Position numbers and translations under genes: made by a program. From Sordaria brevicollis (lineage: Eukaryota; Ascomycota; Sordariomycetes; Sordariales; Sordariaceae), in NCBI GenBank assembly GCA_033439795.1, contig JAUTDP010000009.1, positions 1,054,001-1,118,000 of the forward strand: 64,000 nt of DNA, read 5' to 3'. The notes under the pieces were generated by a model. The model saw nothing but the letters and a program-made list of their open reading frames with translations. It was not told the origin of the DNA and ran no database searches. Position 1 is the first letter of the stretch. Every line of letters begins with the position of its first letter. This document shows positions 46,744-57,953 of this stretch, in pieces.

Positions 46744-47463
46744 ATGGGCTCACGCAGAAACACCCACGGTTACTGGGATGAGTTCGATCCTCCCTGGTAC
46801 AACCCCGACCCGGAGACTCTCAACCGGGCTAGACGACCATTCAGCACCACACAAGGATGGTATGTCTCAGAAATCCTTCCTCCCGGACTCACCCATCCTT
46901 TGAAAAGCACCCTTAACTAACACACATATAGGGAAGAACGCCCCCGCGCCTGGACCGAAGAACCCGACCTCTACACCCCTCGTCAGTCTCGGTCACGCCG
47001 CCAGGAGCGCTACAGGGAACCGGAACCTGAGCCGTACCGCGTCATTCGCTCTCAACCACTCGAAGTCGATAACGACCGCTACGGGCCTACAGGCTACTAC
47101 GGCAGTAGCAGATATCGACAATCTTCCCGTTCAGGAGCCGCTGAGCCTCGGTACTACCGCGGAGACAGGGAGATGGATGACCGCGAGATGAGGCGGCTTG
47201 AAAGGGAGAGGGAGGAGGAAATTGCGAGGGCGAGGAGAGAGCAGGAAGCTGAGCCGGAGAGAAGGAGGAGAGAGGATGAATACGACAGAGGAAGGGGAGG
47301 GAGGGATAGGTATTATTCTGGCGGGGGCGGCGGCGGCGGCGGTTACGGCGGCGGTGGTGGTAGTAGTAGTGGTTGGAGGAGAAGGGCTTCCCGGTGGTGG
47401 GACTCGGCGTTCGATGCGGCCATGGACGGAGTGGAGGAGTGGATGGAGTCGAGGAAAAAATAG
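46744..47463 (+). CDS. Small Arg/Glu/Tyr-rich disordered protein with glycine tract
   Basis: Two exons, 46744-46859 and 46932-47463, giving 215 residues. The intron (72 bp) has GTATGT, ACTAAC and TATAG, and joins FSTTQGWEERPRAWTEEPDL. Unrecognised. The N terminus is aromatic-rich (YWDEFDPPWYNPD). A Tyr/Arg-rich part follows, then a highly charged helix (DREMRRLEREREEEIARARR), a glycine run encoded by GGC repeats, and a short amphipathic C-terminal helix (RWWDSAFDAAMDGVEEWMES). First of five plus-strand genes of similar make-up between here and 55186. Confidence 0.75.
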
Positions 47464-48818
47464 CTTCAGGGAACGACGATGGATGGGGCTTGATGGAAAC
47501 TGATGGGGATTGGGTGTGTGGAATGGATGGGGAGGGCTGCTTTGACACGAGCGCAGAATAAATGGTGTTGAGCGGAAGATGTCGAGGATGGCACGAAGGA
47601 AGGAGCGTCTGCGATAGCAGGGACAAAAGGAAACCGGGTTACGGATGCGCTGGAATGAAATAGGAGCGGAAACTGAAGGATACTAATACCCAAGAAACCA
47701 TTACCCAATTTTTGCGGATGGATGATGGTGTTGACTTTGCTTTGCTCATTCTTTTCTTTTTGCGATCTGGAAAAGGGTGTCCTGGATAAGATAATGTACT
47801 AACAAATATACAGGCACAATCCAAATCATCCAGGATGCTACACTAACCTGCTTCCAGGCCTTGGCAACAATGCCTCACTGATCCCCTTGGCATCTCGTCC
47901 TCGTCAGATCTCAACGCAGACACTCAGAGAAAAACTCTCGTAAATTTCGCCAAACTCTATGAGCATGCATGAAGGAGTCATTTGTTACACGATCGATGCT
48001 GCGCGGTTGGTTCTTCATGGTCAAACGTTCATGGAACCAACAGTCGAGTCCTTTGTCTTCCGTTCAGCGTTTGACGAGCCGCTTCTACCAACACACCCCA
48101 CGGCGGTTGGAACTTTGGTCAAGCTCTACGAAAGGATCAATGAAAGAATTAGTTGATAATCCTCAACAGCTTGGCGCCAGTCCTTGTTCACAATTTCGAT
48201 ATCATAACAGTTTCAAATCTAACCACTGAAGCGCTGCGCCAGCTTTCACTAATGACTCTCGGTCATTCAACGAGGGGAGCGGCTCGTTGAATATTACCTA
48301 CGATCTTTCTATTCCATCATCACACTCTTAGACGGCCGATGCTGTCAGAAAAGAGCCGTAACCGCTGATTACGTCTTATCTGTACCTCGTGCTCGAGGAC
48401 GATATAGCCGCCTTATTACGCGTCTGGTACACAGACTATGGCCACGCTCACAAGAACAGGGTGGTTTCAGTTTACAGTGAAATTATGCTGCAACATCATT
48501 GGAGGGTTTTCGGGTCTTTGTGAAAAGTATCCGCGGATATTCTGATCAGCTTCACTAACCAGCTAGAAATGTCCAAGGAGAGTCTCATGACGATCCGGGT
48601 TTCATACACTGCGGCTGCTTCAAGCCCTCTTGAAAGCATAAGAAGGGAGTTTCTTCCACTGGTGACTTCCTGACCTACATTAAACGGTCAAACTGTGAGA
48701 TGAACCGTGTTTTCTTCGTTTTGAATCATCAATTTTCAAGCTCTTTCAACACTCTCGACACCTCACGCATCTATCAGGCGAGTAAGGTCCACTAAAGGCA
48801 CTACAAAAAAAACTCAAA
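47464..48818. other. Intergenic region
   Basis: 3' region of the preceding gene and promoter of the next. Minus-strand open frames at 47087-47708 are the antisense of a purine-rich stretch and are not supported. A pyrimidine-rich leader with a good start context (CTCAAAATGGG) precedes the next gene. Confidence 0.5.
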
Positions 48819-49798
48819 ATGGGACGAGAAAGACAGTCGAACAGTGACTCGCTTAGAGATAGGCAACTTTTCCCACGAAACAACACATCGGAAATGCAAA
48901 GGTATAATCTCGGTCAAGACTTTGCCCAACTGGACCTTCGCGAACACAGAAGCGCAGTCCCAAGGCCACCACAAAGCCAACCTAGACATTATACAACCTC
49001 CTACCCAGAACCACCTACGATCTCATACGGATGTGGTGACTACGAACTAGATATGGACACTCATCCCAAATCTCACTCGAAAGACGACACGGTGTACTAT
49101 ACCGACTATCCACAATATTCAGGTGATGAGGATGAGACTTGGCAGGTTGACAGCGATATTCAGTATGTCACCATCAATTAATTAGAAAGGCAAACCACAA
49201 TCTCGCTAATGCCAGTGAACCCAGCTTTGACAACGGTTATTACTGTCCGGAGGCAGCAAAACCAGTTGATTATGCGGCGAGTGTTGCAGGGACAGACGCA
49301 ACAGTTCCAATGCCTAAGGAGGGGTGGAAGCGAAACCTCTCATCCTACGAAGAGAAAGCATGGAAGAAGAAGTACGGGTCACAACAACTAGCAATGCCAT
49401 CATCAAACCAGAGGGTGGAAAAAGCTTCGCCAGCAGATGATTGTGACGCAAAAGAGTTCGAACCACCGTACAACACCAAGCGGGATCTAAGGGCCCAGGA
49501 CGCTAGGTCGACATCCAGACCAAGTGCCGGATACGTGCGGGTAACCACATATTCAAGCAGCACATATCAAGACAATGTACGCGATGTCAAATATGTACGA
49601 TCAGAACCGTCATCGCGTAACAGGGAGGCTTACCGCCCTCGCACTGATTCAAGGTATGACCTACCTACTTCAACTCTGTCAGATGATTTGACTAAGGAGA
49701 ACTTTGCTTCGAGAAGCCGCCACTCCACAACACGAAGACCCCTTCCCTATGCACCCGTGGGCTGGGCAAAACACTGGAGTAAGATGGACAACCACTGA
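48819..49798 (+). CDS. Small disordered protein with EGWKR/KKKYG motif
   Basis: Two exons, 48819-49162 and 49216-49798, giving 308 residues. The intron (53 bp) has a GTATGT donor and GCTAAT branch; its acceptor GCCAG brings both frames together (SDIHEPSFDNGYYCPEAAKP). Without splicing the first frame would stop after 120 residues. Unrecognised. It begins MGRERQSNSDSLRDRQLFPR, has a Tyr/Asp-rich middle and a basic helical stretch (EGWKRNLSSYEEKAWKKKYG near residue 155), then Ser/Arg/Tyr-rich sequence ending APVGWAKHWSKMDNH. Second of the five related-looking genes. Confidence 0.7.
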
Positions 49799-51048
49799 TA
49801 TGGGAGATTGTGGGATTTTGAAGTAAGGGGTGAAGACAAGGCAGGCAGCAGCTGCAAGTATTTAGTAACATCATTAATGGATATGTTATAGCTACCGGGG
49901 AGAAAGGTTTAAGGAAACCTCACTAAACCATCAAGCGGGCTTGATTGGATGGTGGGACCCTCTACTGAAGGAAGTTTGACCGTTTTTATTGAAACTTGAA
50001 GGAGCTCTTTGGGAACTGAGATTTATAGGTTGAGGAGGAGGCTACGCAGGAATGATTTGTATTTCTTTTGATTGGTATTGTATCGGCCTGAATCACATCG
50101 TTATCTCTGGTCGCAAAGGGTCTTCAATGTTGTTTCACACGAAATGTGACTTTAGGAATCTCAAGTGGAGAATGTATATGGATCAAATTGGTACGCATGC
50201 TAGATTTACTGTACCTTGTCAGGCTTCCAGACGCTTTGCACCTTCACAATACAAGTGGAATATCCATGACTCGATTCCCTCGCAGCTTGATCCCTTTGTT
50301 CACTGTCGCTGAATTTTGACTCGCAGTAAATGATATCCATCAACATGGCGCGGCTTGTTGGCGTTAAGCCTGTTGAAAGAAAGTCACATGTAGCGGCGCT
50401 CGATCTAACCAACAGCTAAATCTGGCCTTTGTCGTACCATCAAGCGTCTCACACGCTACTACGAGATATCATCCGTTGCAACTTTCTTTGATGTAAAAGC
50501 CCAATGTCGTACCCAATCTAATTTGAATATATAACCGCGCTGCTAAAAACCCGCAACTCTTCGCGAATCCTTGCTCACCTGACCACCATCACCTCAAGAC
50601 CAAGTTGGACCTGTGATTCGAGATGTGAAGAATGAACCACGACCTTGATCCGCCACAAGGAAAGAAGAGACATGTAAAGGAGACCATCGGAATCTGTAAG
50701 CGTCAGTTCAAAGTGTAGGCGCATGGACGTATGGAAATCATCGTATTGGAAGTGGAGGAATATTGGGTGTAGGCGACTAGTCACTAGACCCGTCGCTAAC
50801 ATCAAGCCACCCAACATACCTTCACGGACTTCATATTGTACGAAAACAAGTATAAGAATCCCCTTCTCATGCGGATTTTGTTAAACTCCGTCGAGCCTCA
50901 CGACCACATCCTCCATAGACTTATTGGTTTGTCTAGCACAGCGAAAGTCGACAACGATCATCATGTTACTCAGGTTGCAACCACGGAGTTACAATAAGAT
51001 ACCACCAATAACAACAAACCCGGGTCACTGATCCCCAGAAAAGATACA
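49799..51048. other. Intergenic region
   Basis: About 1.2 kb with no supportable gene. It should include the promoter of the following gene. Confidence 0.5.
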
Positions 51049-51996
51049 ATGCCCTACAACAACAATAACCAGCTCATCAAACGTGCCCCTCTAGATGTTG
51101 TCCGGGCTAGGCGCGACGACTCACATGATGATGTGCAGTCCGAGGTCGGAACCGAGTGTGTGTTCTATTTGGACAGACCTAATCAGGCTTCAGCTCAGCC
51201 ACGTTCGCGCCGCAAAAATTTTACTTCAAGAGTGTATGATACGGATGCAGACTATAGCCATCCTCAAGCACCAAGGCCGTCCCGGAATTATCCGGGTCAT
51301 CTCCCCGATAATTCACATCCACCCCAGAGAGTAAAAGCCCGTCGCCCAAGCATAAACCAATATCAAGACACCTTTCCACAGCCCATACAACATCCGTTTC
51401 CAGTGCCACAGCACCAGCACCAGCACCAACACTAGAAGACATATCCCACCACCCCCCTTCCTCCACCCAGCTTTCGCCCACATGATGCTGGACGAGGTCA
51501 CCCTTCCAACCCCGTGGGATACGGCGTCCCTCTCCAGCAGCCGTATCCTTCTAATCCCGACATAAGAGAAATTCGGAGACGGGAGGATGAACGTTGGCAT
51601 CAGGATTACATGGCATATGAAACCCCAAAACAAAAATTGGAGAGACGGGAACAAGTAAAAGAGGGGATGGCCAGTTGGAAGAAAAAGACAAACAGGTATG
51701 GGGGCCCCGGAAGAAACGGGTTGAATGCATCCTCGAGTCAAGCTCAAACATATGAGGACGATGACTCCGGCGGCGACTTTGAATCAGAATCATCAGACGA
51801 GGAAACTCAATCTGGCGCTTATATTGAGGAGCCTTCCGACGCTTTCGGAGAGGGAAGAAGTCGAGGTGGGCGCCCAAAGCATCCTCCTATAGTTAGGCAA
51901 GGGTCGACTCGACCTTCGACGAGTCAAAGCCACAGCGATTACTCGGGAAACCAGAACCGAAGCCAAAGCCGTCACCGCCTGCAGCTCAGATACTGA
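51049..51996 (+). pseudogene. Disordered-protein gene interrupted by an in-frame TAG
   Basis: One continuous frame of 315 codons starts at MPYNNNNQLIKRAPLDVVRA and ends RSQSRHRLQLRY, broken only by TAG at 51433-51435. The stop falls at the end of a CAG-CAC repeat (codons CAG CAC CAG CAC CAG CAC CAA CAC TAG), so CAG to TAG by a single transition is the natural reading. Nothing around it looks like an intron: no CTAAC branch and no GTRNGT donor in the right place. Downstream the frame stays open and protein-like (YMAYETPKQKLERREQVKEG, MASWKKK, then an acidic Asp/Glu/Ser patch). Options are a pseudogene, a truncated 128-residue protein, stop read-through, or a sequencing error. Third of the five similar genes. 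Confidence 0.6.
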
Positions 51997-53175
51997 GAGA
52001 AAGCCAAATCAGACCAGCCACAACGCCATGGAAATTCTTTCCATGGCCACTGGAGCCTTTGGCCGACGTAAATGAAGTGAGGAAAGCAAGCGGTGAAAGT
52101 AGCTCGAGTGGTTAATACACAGACGCATTTCTGCAAGGACTCTATGTTGGGAACGAGGAGATGGCTCTGGAAACAGGCAGGGGCGAGTAGATCGGAATGT
52201 GAACATGGTGGAAGCTAGGTTGAAGATTGTTTCTGTGGTAGTGCCATCATGATTATCAGGAGTGACAAGGAGCTTGTGGAATCGTGATGGGTATATGTAA
52301 GCGCTGGTACGCTACTATCAATAGAGATAGGGATAGAAATTTAACGGGTTCTGCGGGCCTAAAACTTAAGGTACCCAAAACTGTCATGCCGAACGTACAA
52401 TCCATGAGACCGGAAGCAAGCGGCAAACTTCGACGAGTCTGACTTCAAATCAGCGCGATACCGAAGACAAGACTTGCAGCGCAGCATGACTTCAATCTGG
52501 CTTCTTTTTGGCATCACCACCGACCAAGCGTTACTGCAGGATGTGAAGGAACAGTAAATAGCCCGACACTTGAACGGAACACATTGACCATTTTCATACC
52601 TACTTTGGATCAATGGCACGAGGAGACATCTCTTCATGATCAGCCTAACCCTCAACGCAAACCGTTTGCCTCAGGTTTCTGGCACCCAGTACCTAGTCAT
52701 GCGGAAGCCGGGAGAACTGGTAGGTACTGGTAGTTTGTCCGGGCGCCTAACTAGTACCACAGGACGTCTCAGTCTTACACATCACAGGTCCGTTGACGTT
52801 CTGACTGCAATGTCTGGCGAGTCTATTCGAGGTCTGGCCGGATACTCCACCTGGGTCAATCATCCCTCCTCCCGGCAAACATAGTGTAGTCCAGCGAGTT
52901 TTCGAGTCCTCCTGACACACTTGAACGACTTACGACACTTCTGTGATAACTCGTAGGGATAAAAGCACCGCGACTGGAACAGACGAGAAGGCCTGCATGT
53001 GTCCCTATAGCTTCTTATAAGAACCGTGAGCGCTTGGATTACTGGCCTTCTTCTCGCAGCCTTTTCAACATCATCCCCAGTGATTCAAACCGCTTAAAGC
53101 ACCCAACCAAGGCTCAGCATCGAGTCGCCCCATCCCATCAGGAAGCAAGCTTTACCGAGTATCCGAACGCCGACA
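51997..53175. other. Intergenic region
   Basis: No gene seen. Near 52095-52115 there is a chance match to a tRNA A box without a B box. Confidence 0.5.
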
Positions 53176-53498
53176 ATGTCAGAAAAGAAGGAAAAGAAGA
53201 CCGTCTCCTTTGCAGACAATTCAGAGAGCAGCTCTTCCGGCACTAGGTACAGTTGTCCTTATCCCTTAGAATTTGAAGCCACAAACGAGCTGACGCTATG
53301 AACGAAACATTAAGCTCCGGAAGCAGCGATGCTTTCAAGGCGAAAGCCAGTGAAGAGCAGCGCGAAGGGATGGCGGAATGGAAAGCAGGGAAGGAAGCGG
53401 AAGCAAAGAAAGAATTCGAAGAGTTCAAAACAGAATTCGCACATGTCCTCAAAGACTATCAGGCCGGGCCCCAGAGGGACTATTATTGGAAGGATTAA
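53176..53498 (+). CDS. Short charged protein of 84 residues
   Basis: Two exons, 53176-53246 and 53315-53498. The intron (68 bp) has a GTACAG donor, GCTGAC branch and TAAG acceptor, joining NSESSSSGTSSGSSDAFKAK. It begins MSEKKEKKTVSFADNSESSS; TVSFAD-type motifs occur in some phosphatase-binding proteins, but that is only a resemblance. The second exon encodes a charged helix (EEQREGMAEWKAGKEAEAKK) and ends DYQAGPQRDYYWKD. An alternative start at Met 53298 lies in the same frame as exon 2. Unrecognised. Fourth of the similar genes; EGMAxWK also occurs in the gene at 51049. Confidence 0.6.
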
Positions 53499-54328
53499 GC
53501 ACATGAGAAAGAAGGTCGGTGCGGACCGGGGAATGGGCCCCCAACTGGGTAGCAGCTGGTATACTATGATGTGGTGAGCGCATACGCTGGGTAATGGGAT
53601 TGTGAGTCTAAGTTGTGCAGTGCTCTTGGGGTATGTTGGAATGAATGGGAGGGATAGATACTCTTTGAGTCAGATATAGAGGAAATACAGTTGTTCACTC
53701 TACCTCTCACCTTTGGGTATTGCTCTCATGACCGGGCAGCTCAAGCGTACGTGATGGAAACTGACCGATGGTCGACATCAATGTACTATGGTCTCTCCGG
53801 CGTGAAGGAGTGATTCTTGGTCATTGTCAAGCTTGAGGGCGAGGTCGCTGTGATATGAGTTGCATTTGGTTTAGCGGCTATTCGAGCGAGTGCCGAGCAT
53901 CACACTGGTGAGGCGAAGGCCTAGTGGATTATCAAACACCTGAGACGGATCTCCATGATCAAGGCCATATTGTTGTCTCTGTTGGCGGTCGACTCGATAG
54001 GCTCCATGAGCCATACAGTGAAAGACGAAATGGCAAGAGCTTTGCCTAGCTAGCTGAGTGGCAGCGTCACTGATGCAAGAGACCGGCATGCAAAGAGTAC
54101 CGTGGATAAATCGTCTCCAGATAAAAGCATGAACACTCAAACTCAAGAGAATGGCCATCAAGTCATCGCCTCGACGCCCACAAAGCATAAGAACGAGTGC
54201 ATGCCACTCCGGAAACAGCAGTTTATGCCTGGACATTATCATACACCAACACTTCGGCAAATCTGTTAGCAACCAAAACGAAGCAAAGGAATACTTGCCT
54301 GCACTCTTAGTCGAAAATTTTCGGACTC
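53499..54328. other. Intergenic region
   Basis: Holds the 3' region of the 84-residue protein gene and the promoter of the next. Open frames on the minus strand (53871-54272) have no support. Confidence 0.5.
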
Positions 54329-55186
54329 ATGTCGAGATACTTCGGAAACTCGGGGTATACGGGCCCTAGTCGTAACCGTGGCAGGGAATATGAGTACCGT
54401 TACTCCCCCGAGCCGTACCGAAACGCCAGAACCGAGTACGCATATAGCCCCAGTCCACCGACCGTGCGCTATCGTCAGTCCCCGGATAGCTTTTATTCTC
54501 CCCGACCGAGGCGTCCAGCCTCTGGGACTTATGGCGGATCATCGTACATCGAAAGTCCTACTCGGCCGAGAGCACCACGTGCACGGATAATCGACGACTT
54601 GGACTATGACGCCGACCAATCCGACCAGTGGAGTGACACCGACGCAAGACGACCTTCACGATGCGGTGGGTATGGCTTCAACGCGACACTTCCCTCAGGG
54701 GATCGAGACGATGATTCCGAGTACAGCGGCGAGATTCCATATCAACGCCGTGGGCGCAGTCCTGTCCGTAGGTGTTTGACACCGTCGCCTCCTCCGCGAC
54801 GACAGAATAACCCGTTCGGCCGTCGCTCACCCGTCCAGAGGTGGTCGACACCATCACCTCCTCCTCGCCGACAGAACAACCCCGTCGAAAGGTGGATAAC
54901 ACCGTCGCCGCCGCCACGTAGGCAAAATAACCCGTCCGGCCGTCGCTCGTTCAGGGAGGATGATGACAGTTTCGGAAACAGACGCTCGGGAAGTTGGAGA
55001 GGTTCTAGTCCATCTCCCCCGCCGAGGAATACAGGGAGGGGTCGGGCCCAACGTCGGTTTACCACCTATACGTACGATGATGATGAACCCATCCGAGGTC
55101 CACGGGGACCAGATCCTGGCGCTGCGGGTGGATGGTCGAGATACTTTGAGGAAGAACAGCCGAGCCGATACTATGGCTATTGGTGA
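54329..55186 (+). CDS. Tyr/Arg/Pro-rich disordered protein with TPSPPPRRQNNP repeats
   Basis: A single frame of 285 residues. The N-terminal part is Tyr/Arg/Ser-rich (YEYRYSPEPYRNARTEYAYS) with SP pairs that could be phosphorylated. Residues about 144-206 hold three tandem copies of a 20-25-residue unit built round R(C/W)xTPSPPPRRQNNPxxR. The C terminus ends in PGAAGGWSRYFEEEQPSRYY, then GYW. The SP/RS-like composition recalls splicing-associated or WW/SH3-ligand proteins, but nothing specific can be assigned. Last of the five plus-strand genes of this type. Confidence 0.75.
   Translation: MSRYFGNSGYTGPSRNRGREYEYRYSPEPYRNARTEYAYSPSPPTVRYRQSPDSFYSPRPRRPASGTYGGSSYIESPTRPRAPRARIIDDLDYDADQSDQWSDTDARRPSRCGGYGFNATLPSGDRDDDSEYSGEIPYQRRGRSPVRRCLTPSPPPRRQNNPFGRRSPVQRWSTPSPPPRRQNNPVERWITPSPPPRRQNNPSGRRSFREDDDSFGNRRSGSWRGSSPSPPPRNTGRGRAQRRFTTYTYDDDEPIRGPRGPDPGAAGGWSRYFEEEQPSRYYGYW
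54758..54946 (+). repeat. Three coding tandem repeats (TPSPPPRRQNNP units)
   Basis: They lie inside the gene at 54329-55186. The core TPSPPPRRQNNP is identical in all three copies at the protein level while the codons differ (CCGTCGCCTCCTCCGCGA versus CCATCACCTCCTCCTCGC), so protein sequence seems to be under selection or the copies are old. Confidence 0.75.
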
Positions 55187-57065
55187 AAGTTTTGAGGTCG
55201 CGATTGGCGTCATCGCGCGCCGAGAAAGGTTGGCGTTGTCATTGTCATGCGATTGCTTGGGATGTCTATGAAACCTGGAGGAACTCTGTCATCTTGGTCG
55301 GCTGGAGGGTGTCAAATGGTGTGGGAAGCCAGGAACAATGGTGTTGCGGGAAAAAGGTAGGTCGATTTTTATCATTGTCTGCTATTTGCGATGAGTTTTG
55401 CCCCAATGAAATTATTGATCCGTAGAGATTAGTTAGGAATGAAGTAACTTCGCTGATATGTGTTGGTGTTATTCGGAGAACAGAAAATTTAAACAGTGGA
55501 AAGTTGCGACTGGGAGAACGGACACTGGAAGTGTGTTTGCGACGAGGGGTATCACGTTTATAGTGGGGAAGCCATCGTGGCTTATCCCATCCCATGGATA
55601 AGAAGCCGATAAGATAAGATTGCCTCCTATCGGTGACGTCATTGACGTCTTATCGTCACTGTGTGTGTGCTCTGAATGCCCTCAATCTTCCTCAAGCAAG
55701 CAAATGAAAGAAATTTGTGGTCGCTATCAAGTACCATGGATACTAATCTCCGGCCTATACTTAATGAGCCCAATGCAATAGCTCATGGTTGTTAGTGCCG
55801 TGGATTGAACCATTAGCGAGTGGCCGACGTGAGTTCAAGCATCCAGAACCAGGAGAATCATGCTAACGATACACGAGTATACGCGGCATGTGTTGCGGAT
55901 CTGGCAGGTACAAGATTCGGCCTGTCCAGTCCTGCGCCTTGGGATCTTCCAACCGATACGTGCAAGCACACTTCCGTGACATTTACCACCCCTGCAACAT
56001 CGTTGACATTCATGGTCAAACTGAAGCGCATTGAACGGTGACCACAAAGGGCTAACTGGTTTTGCGAAAGCGGACTGTTGGCGTGACGGTGTTTTTTGTC
56101 CTTGCGTGGTGGGAATAACTTCATCTCGAGCGTATCGCACGACGGGAGAAGGTGCACGCCAGACATTGCTTAAGCCCACCAAACTTGGGACGAGGGCCAC
56201 ATGGAAGACTGCAAACGAAAGGCAAAAAACCAAGGATCATCTTGAAGTTGTTTTCAGCCCACGATGGTAGTGGAAAAAAGGGCAAAAAGCTCAGTTGCCC
56301 TGTTGAGCTTGCGGAACGAACCTCAATCCTCCAGTCGGCGACCTACGAAAACTGTACCTCGGGTACCACGCACCCGGCAATGTTTTGCAGTGAACGGGAC
56401 CGCTCGGCCATACAACCACTGGGCCCCGTTCTGATATTGAGGCCTGATACTCGACCTTATACATGGTCCCTTGGGGGTTAACAGGCTGGGCTAGTTGGCG
56501 CCGGGCCTCAAGGTTCCATGGCAGGTGCCTGTCAGGGCCCGGGCGTGCTGGCTTGGTCGGCTGCGCTCCTTCCTCACCCAATCCTCCGAGTGCCCGACGC
56601 GTACAGCACCATGAGCGGGACACCCCGGTGAAGTTCAAATGACGGGCCGGTTGTCAGGGAGTCCGGAATGGATTGTGGAGCGTCATGACCCATCAGGGGC
56701 GCGCAGAAGGAAGTATTCTGGTGACAATCACAACATGAATATGCACACTCACAAAAAAGGTATCTTGCATATTCCCAAGATTGCCTATACACCTATGGGA
56801 TGCAACCAAAGACCTCGAGGCTATTTGCCAATCCATTCAGGACACTCATGAATACCTATACGTAATGGAACTGAATGAGGTCGTCAACAATTAAAAGGAG
56901 CAAGAGAGGAACATAAGGTAAGTCCCCTTTTGCTTGTCGCTAAGCAAGTACATCTCAGCCCCTTTATAGTGTTGCCCTCTTCGGGTCTTGGATCTGTCCT
57001 TTCCAAGATCATATACGCATTTCGAGATCCCCCGCCATTCAGGTAACTGCAGCCCACCTTCCCAC
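55187..57065. other. Convergent intergenic region with promoter-like motifs
   Basis: Both flanking genes end towards this region, so it should contain only 3' regions, yet it includes a compact GATA/CRE motif group at 55579-55655. Open frames here lack family signatures. Confidence 0.5.
55579..55655. promoter_or_regulatory. Cluster of GATA motifs and a CRE-type TGACGTCA site
   Basis: Within about 75 bp are TTATC near 55581, GATAAG near 55597, 55608 and 55613, a perfect TGACGTCA palindrome at 55634-55641, a second TGACGTC at 55643-55649 and TTATC at 55650-55654. GATA cores bind NIT2/WC-type factors and TGACGTCA binds ATF/CREB-type bZIP factors. Motifs are seen; activity is inference, and no gene starts nearby. 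Confidence 0.4.
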
Positions 57066-57953
57066 TTATTCTTTGCTAGAGGTACGATCCGCACCTTTGG
57101 GGTACCAAGTCGTCCCCCTCCTATCAGGTTCTGCCGGGACATACGCCCCCCCTCGCAACTTCCCTCGACCGCCAGGGTCACTCCTCGAATACCCATTCAA
57201 TCCTCCCATCATATCAACCGCCTTCCCTTTGCCCTTCCACCTCTTCCCCCTTCCATCCCTACCCACGTCATGAGCATCCCTGCCCTCATCCTGCCGGGAC
57301 CATTGCTCCTCCCGACCCCAAGATGTCGAGGTGAAACCGCCGGCAGGCACAAAGACTGGCTGAGGAGGCCCGTTCCACTTCCGAGTACCTCTCCTTCTTC
57401 TCAGTTCTTCCAAGTCACCCTCGTCACCCAAATCAGACTCTATGTCCGAATCCGCCGGGGCCGGCGGTGCCCAATTTGCACCAACAGAGGCGTATTCGAT
57501 GATCGAACTGGCGCCCGCTCGCACAAGGCTTGCTACATTGAGAACTGCTCTGATGGTGACGGGATGGAGACAAAAGCAAATAGGTTCGCCGCTTTCCTCA
57601 GGGTTTTGGAAAGGATTGGGTTCCCTTGCTTCCTGTTCTTGAAACGTGAATGCTTGGTAGCCGGGGTTGCTTGAGAAAACCGGGTTACTGGTTGCAGGAT
57701 ACGAGGCCTGTGGTGAGCCAGAGTTGAGTGCAGATGGTGATGGCTGTGGCCGTTGCGTCGGAAGAAAAGACATGTTTTCTCCTTCGCTTACTTTGGAACC
57801 ATTCGAGTCATGTGCTGGCTCTACATTTACAAGATTGCTGGAGGTTGTGCTGTTGGCTGAACGGTGTGTGGGTGCCGTGTAGAATGACTGTTTAGAAGAG
57901 TCTGAAGAGTCGGCGGAGCGAGAAGCTCTGTGGTCTGAAGGTTGGGTGTCCAT
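57066..57953 (-). CDS. Hypothetical protein, 295 residues
   Basis: A single frame of 295 residues, unrecognised. The N-terminal 125 residues are Ser/Thr/Pro/Asn-rich and probably disordered. A short conserved-looking core follows (about 128-165) containing PICFCLHPVTIRAVLNVASL, with mild hydrophobicity. After it comes an acidic patch (DSDIESDLGDEGDLEELRRR) and a basic Gly/Arg/Lys-rich C terminus ending GADRTSSKE. No signal peptide or catalytic motif. It could have further exons, but no splice site is required. Confidence 0.6.
   Translation of the reverse strand: MDTQPSDHRASRSADSSDSSKQSFYTAPTHRSANSTTSSNLVNVEPAHDSNGSKVSEGENMSFLPTQRPQPSPSALNSGSPQASYPATSNPVFSSNPGYQAFTFQEQEAREPNPFQNPEESGEPICFCLHPVTIRAVLNVASLVRAGASSIIEYASVGANWAPPAPADSDIESDLGDEGDLEELRRRRGTRKWNGPPQPVFVPAGGFTSTSWGREEQWSRQDEGRDAHDVGRDGRGKRWKGKGKAVDMMGGLNGYSRSDPGGRGKLRGGAYVPAEPDRRGTTWYPKGADRTSSKE

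Noticed and set aside
52095..52150. A-box-like GTAGCTCGAGTGGTTAATA on the plus strand
   Set aside because: No B box follows within a tRNA length and no cloverleaf can be drawn.
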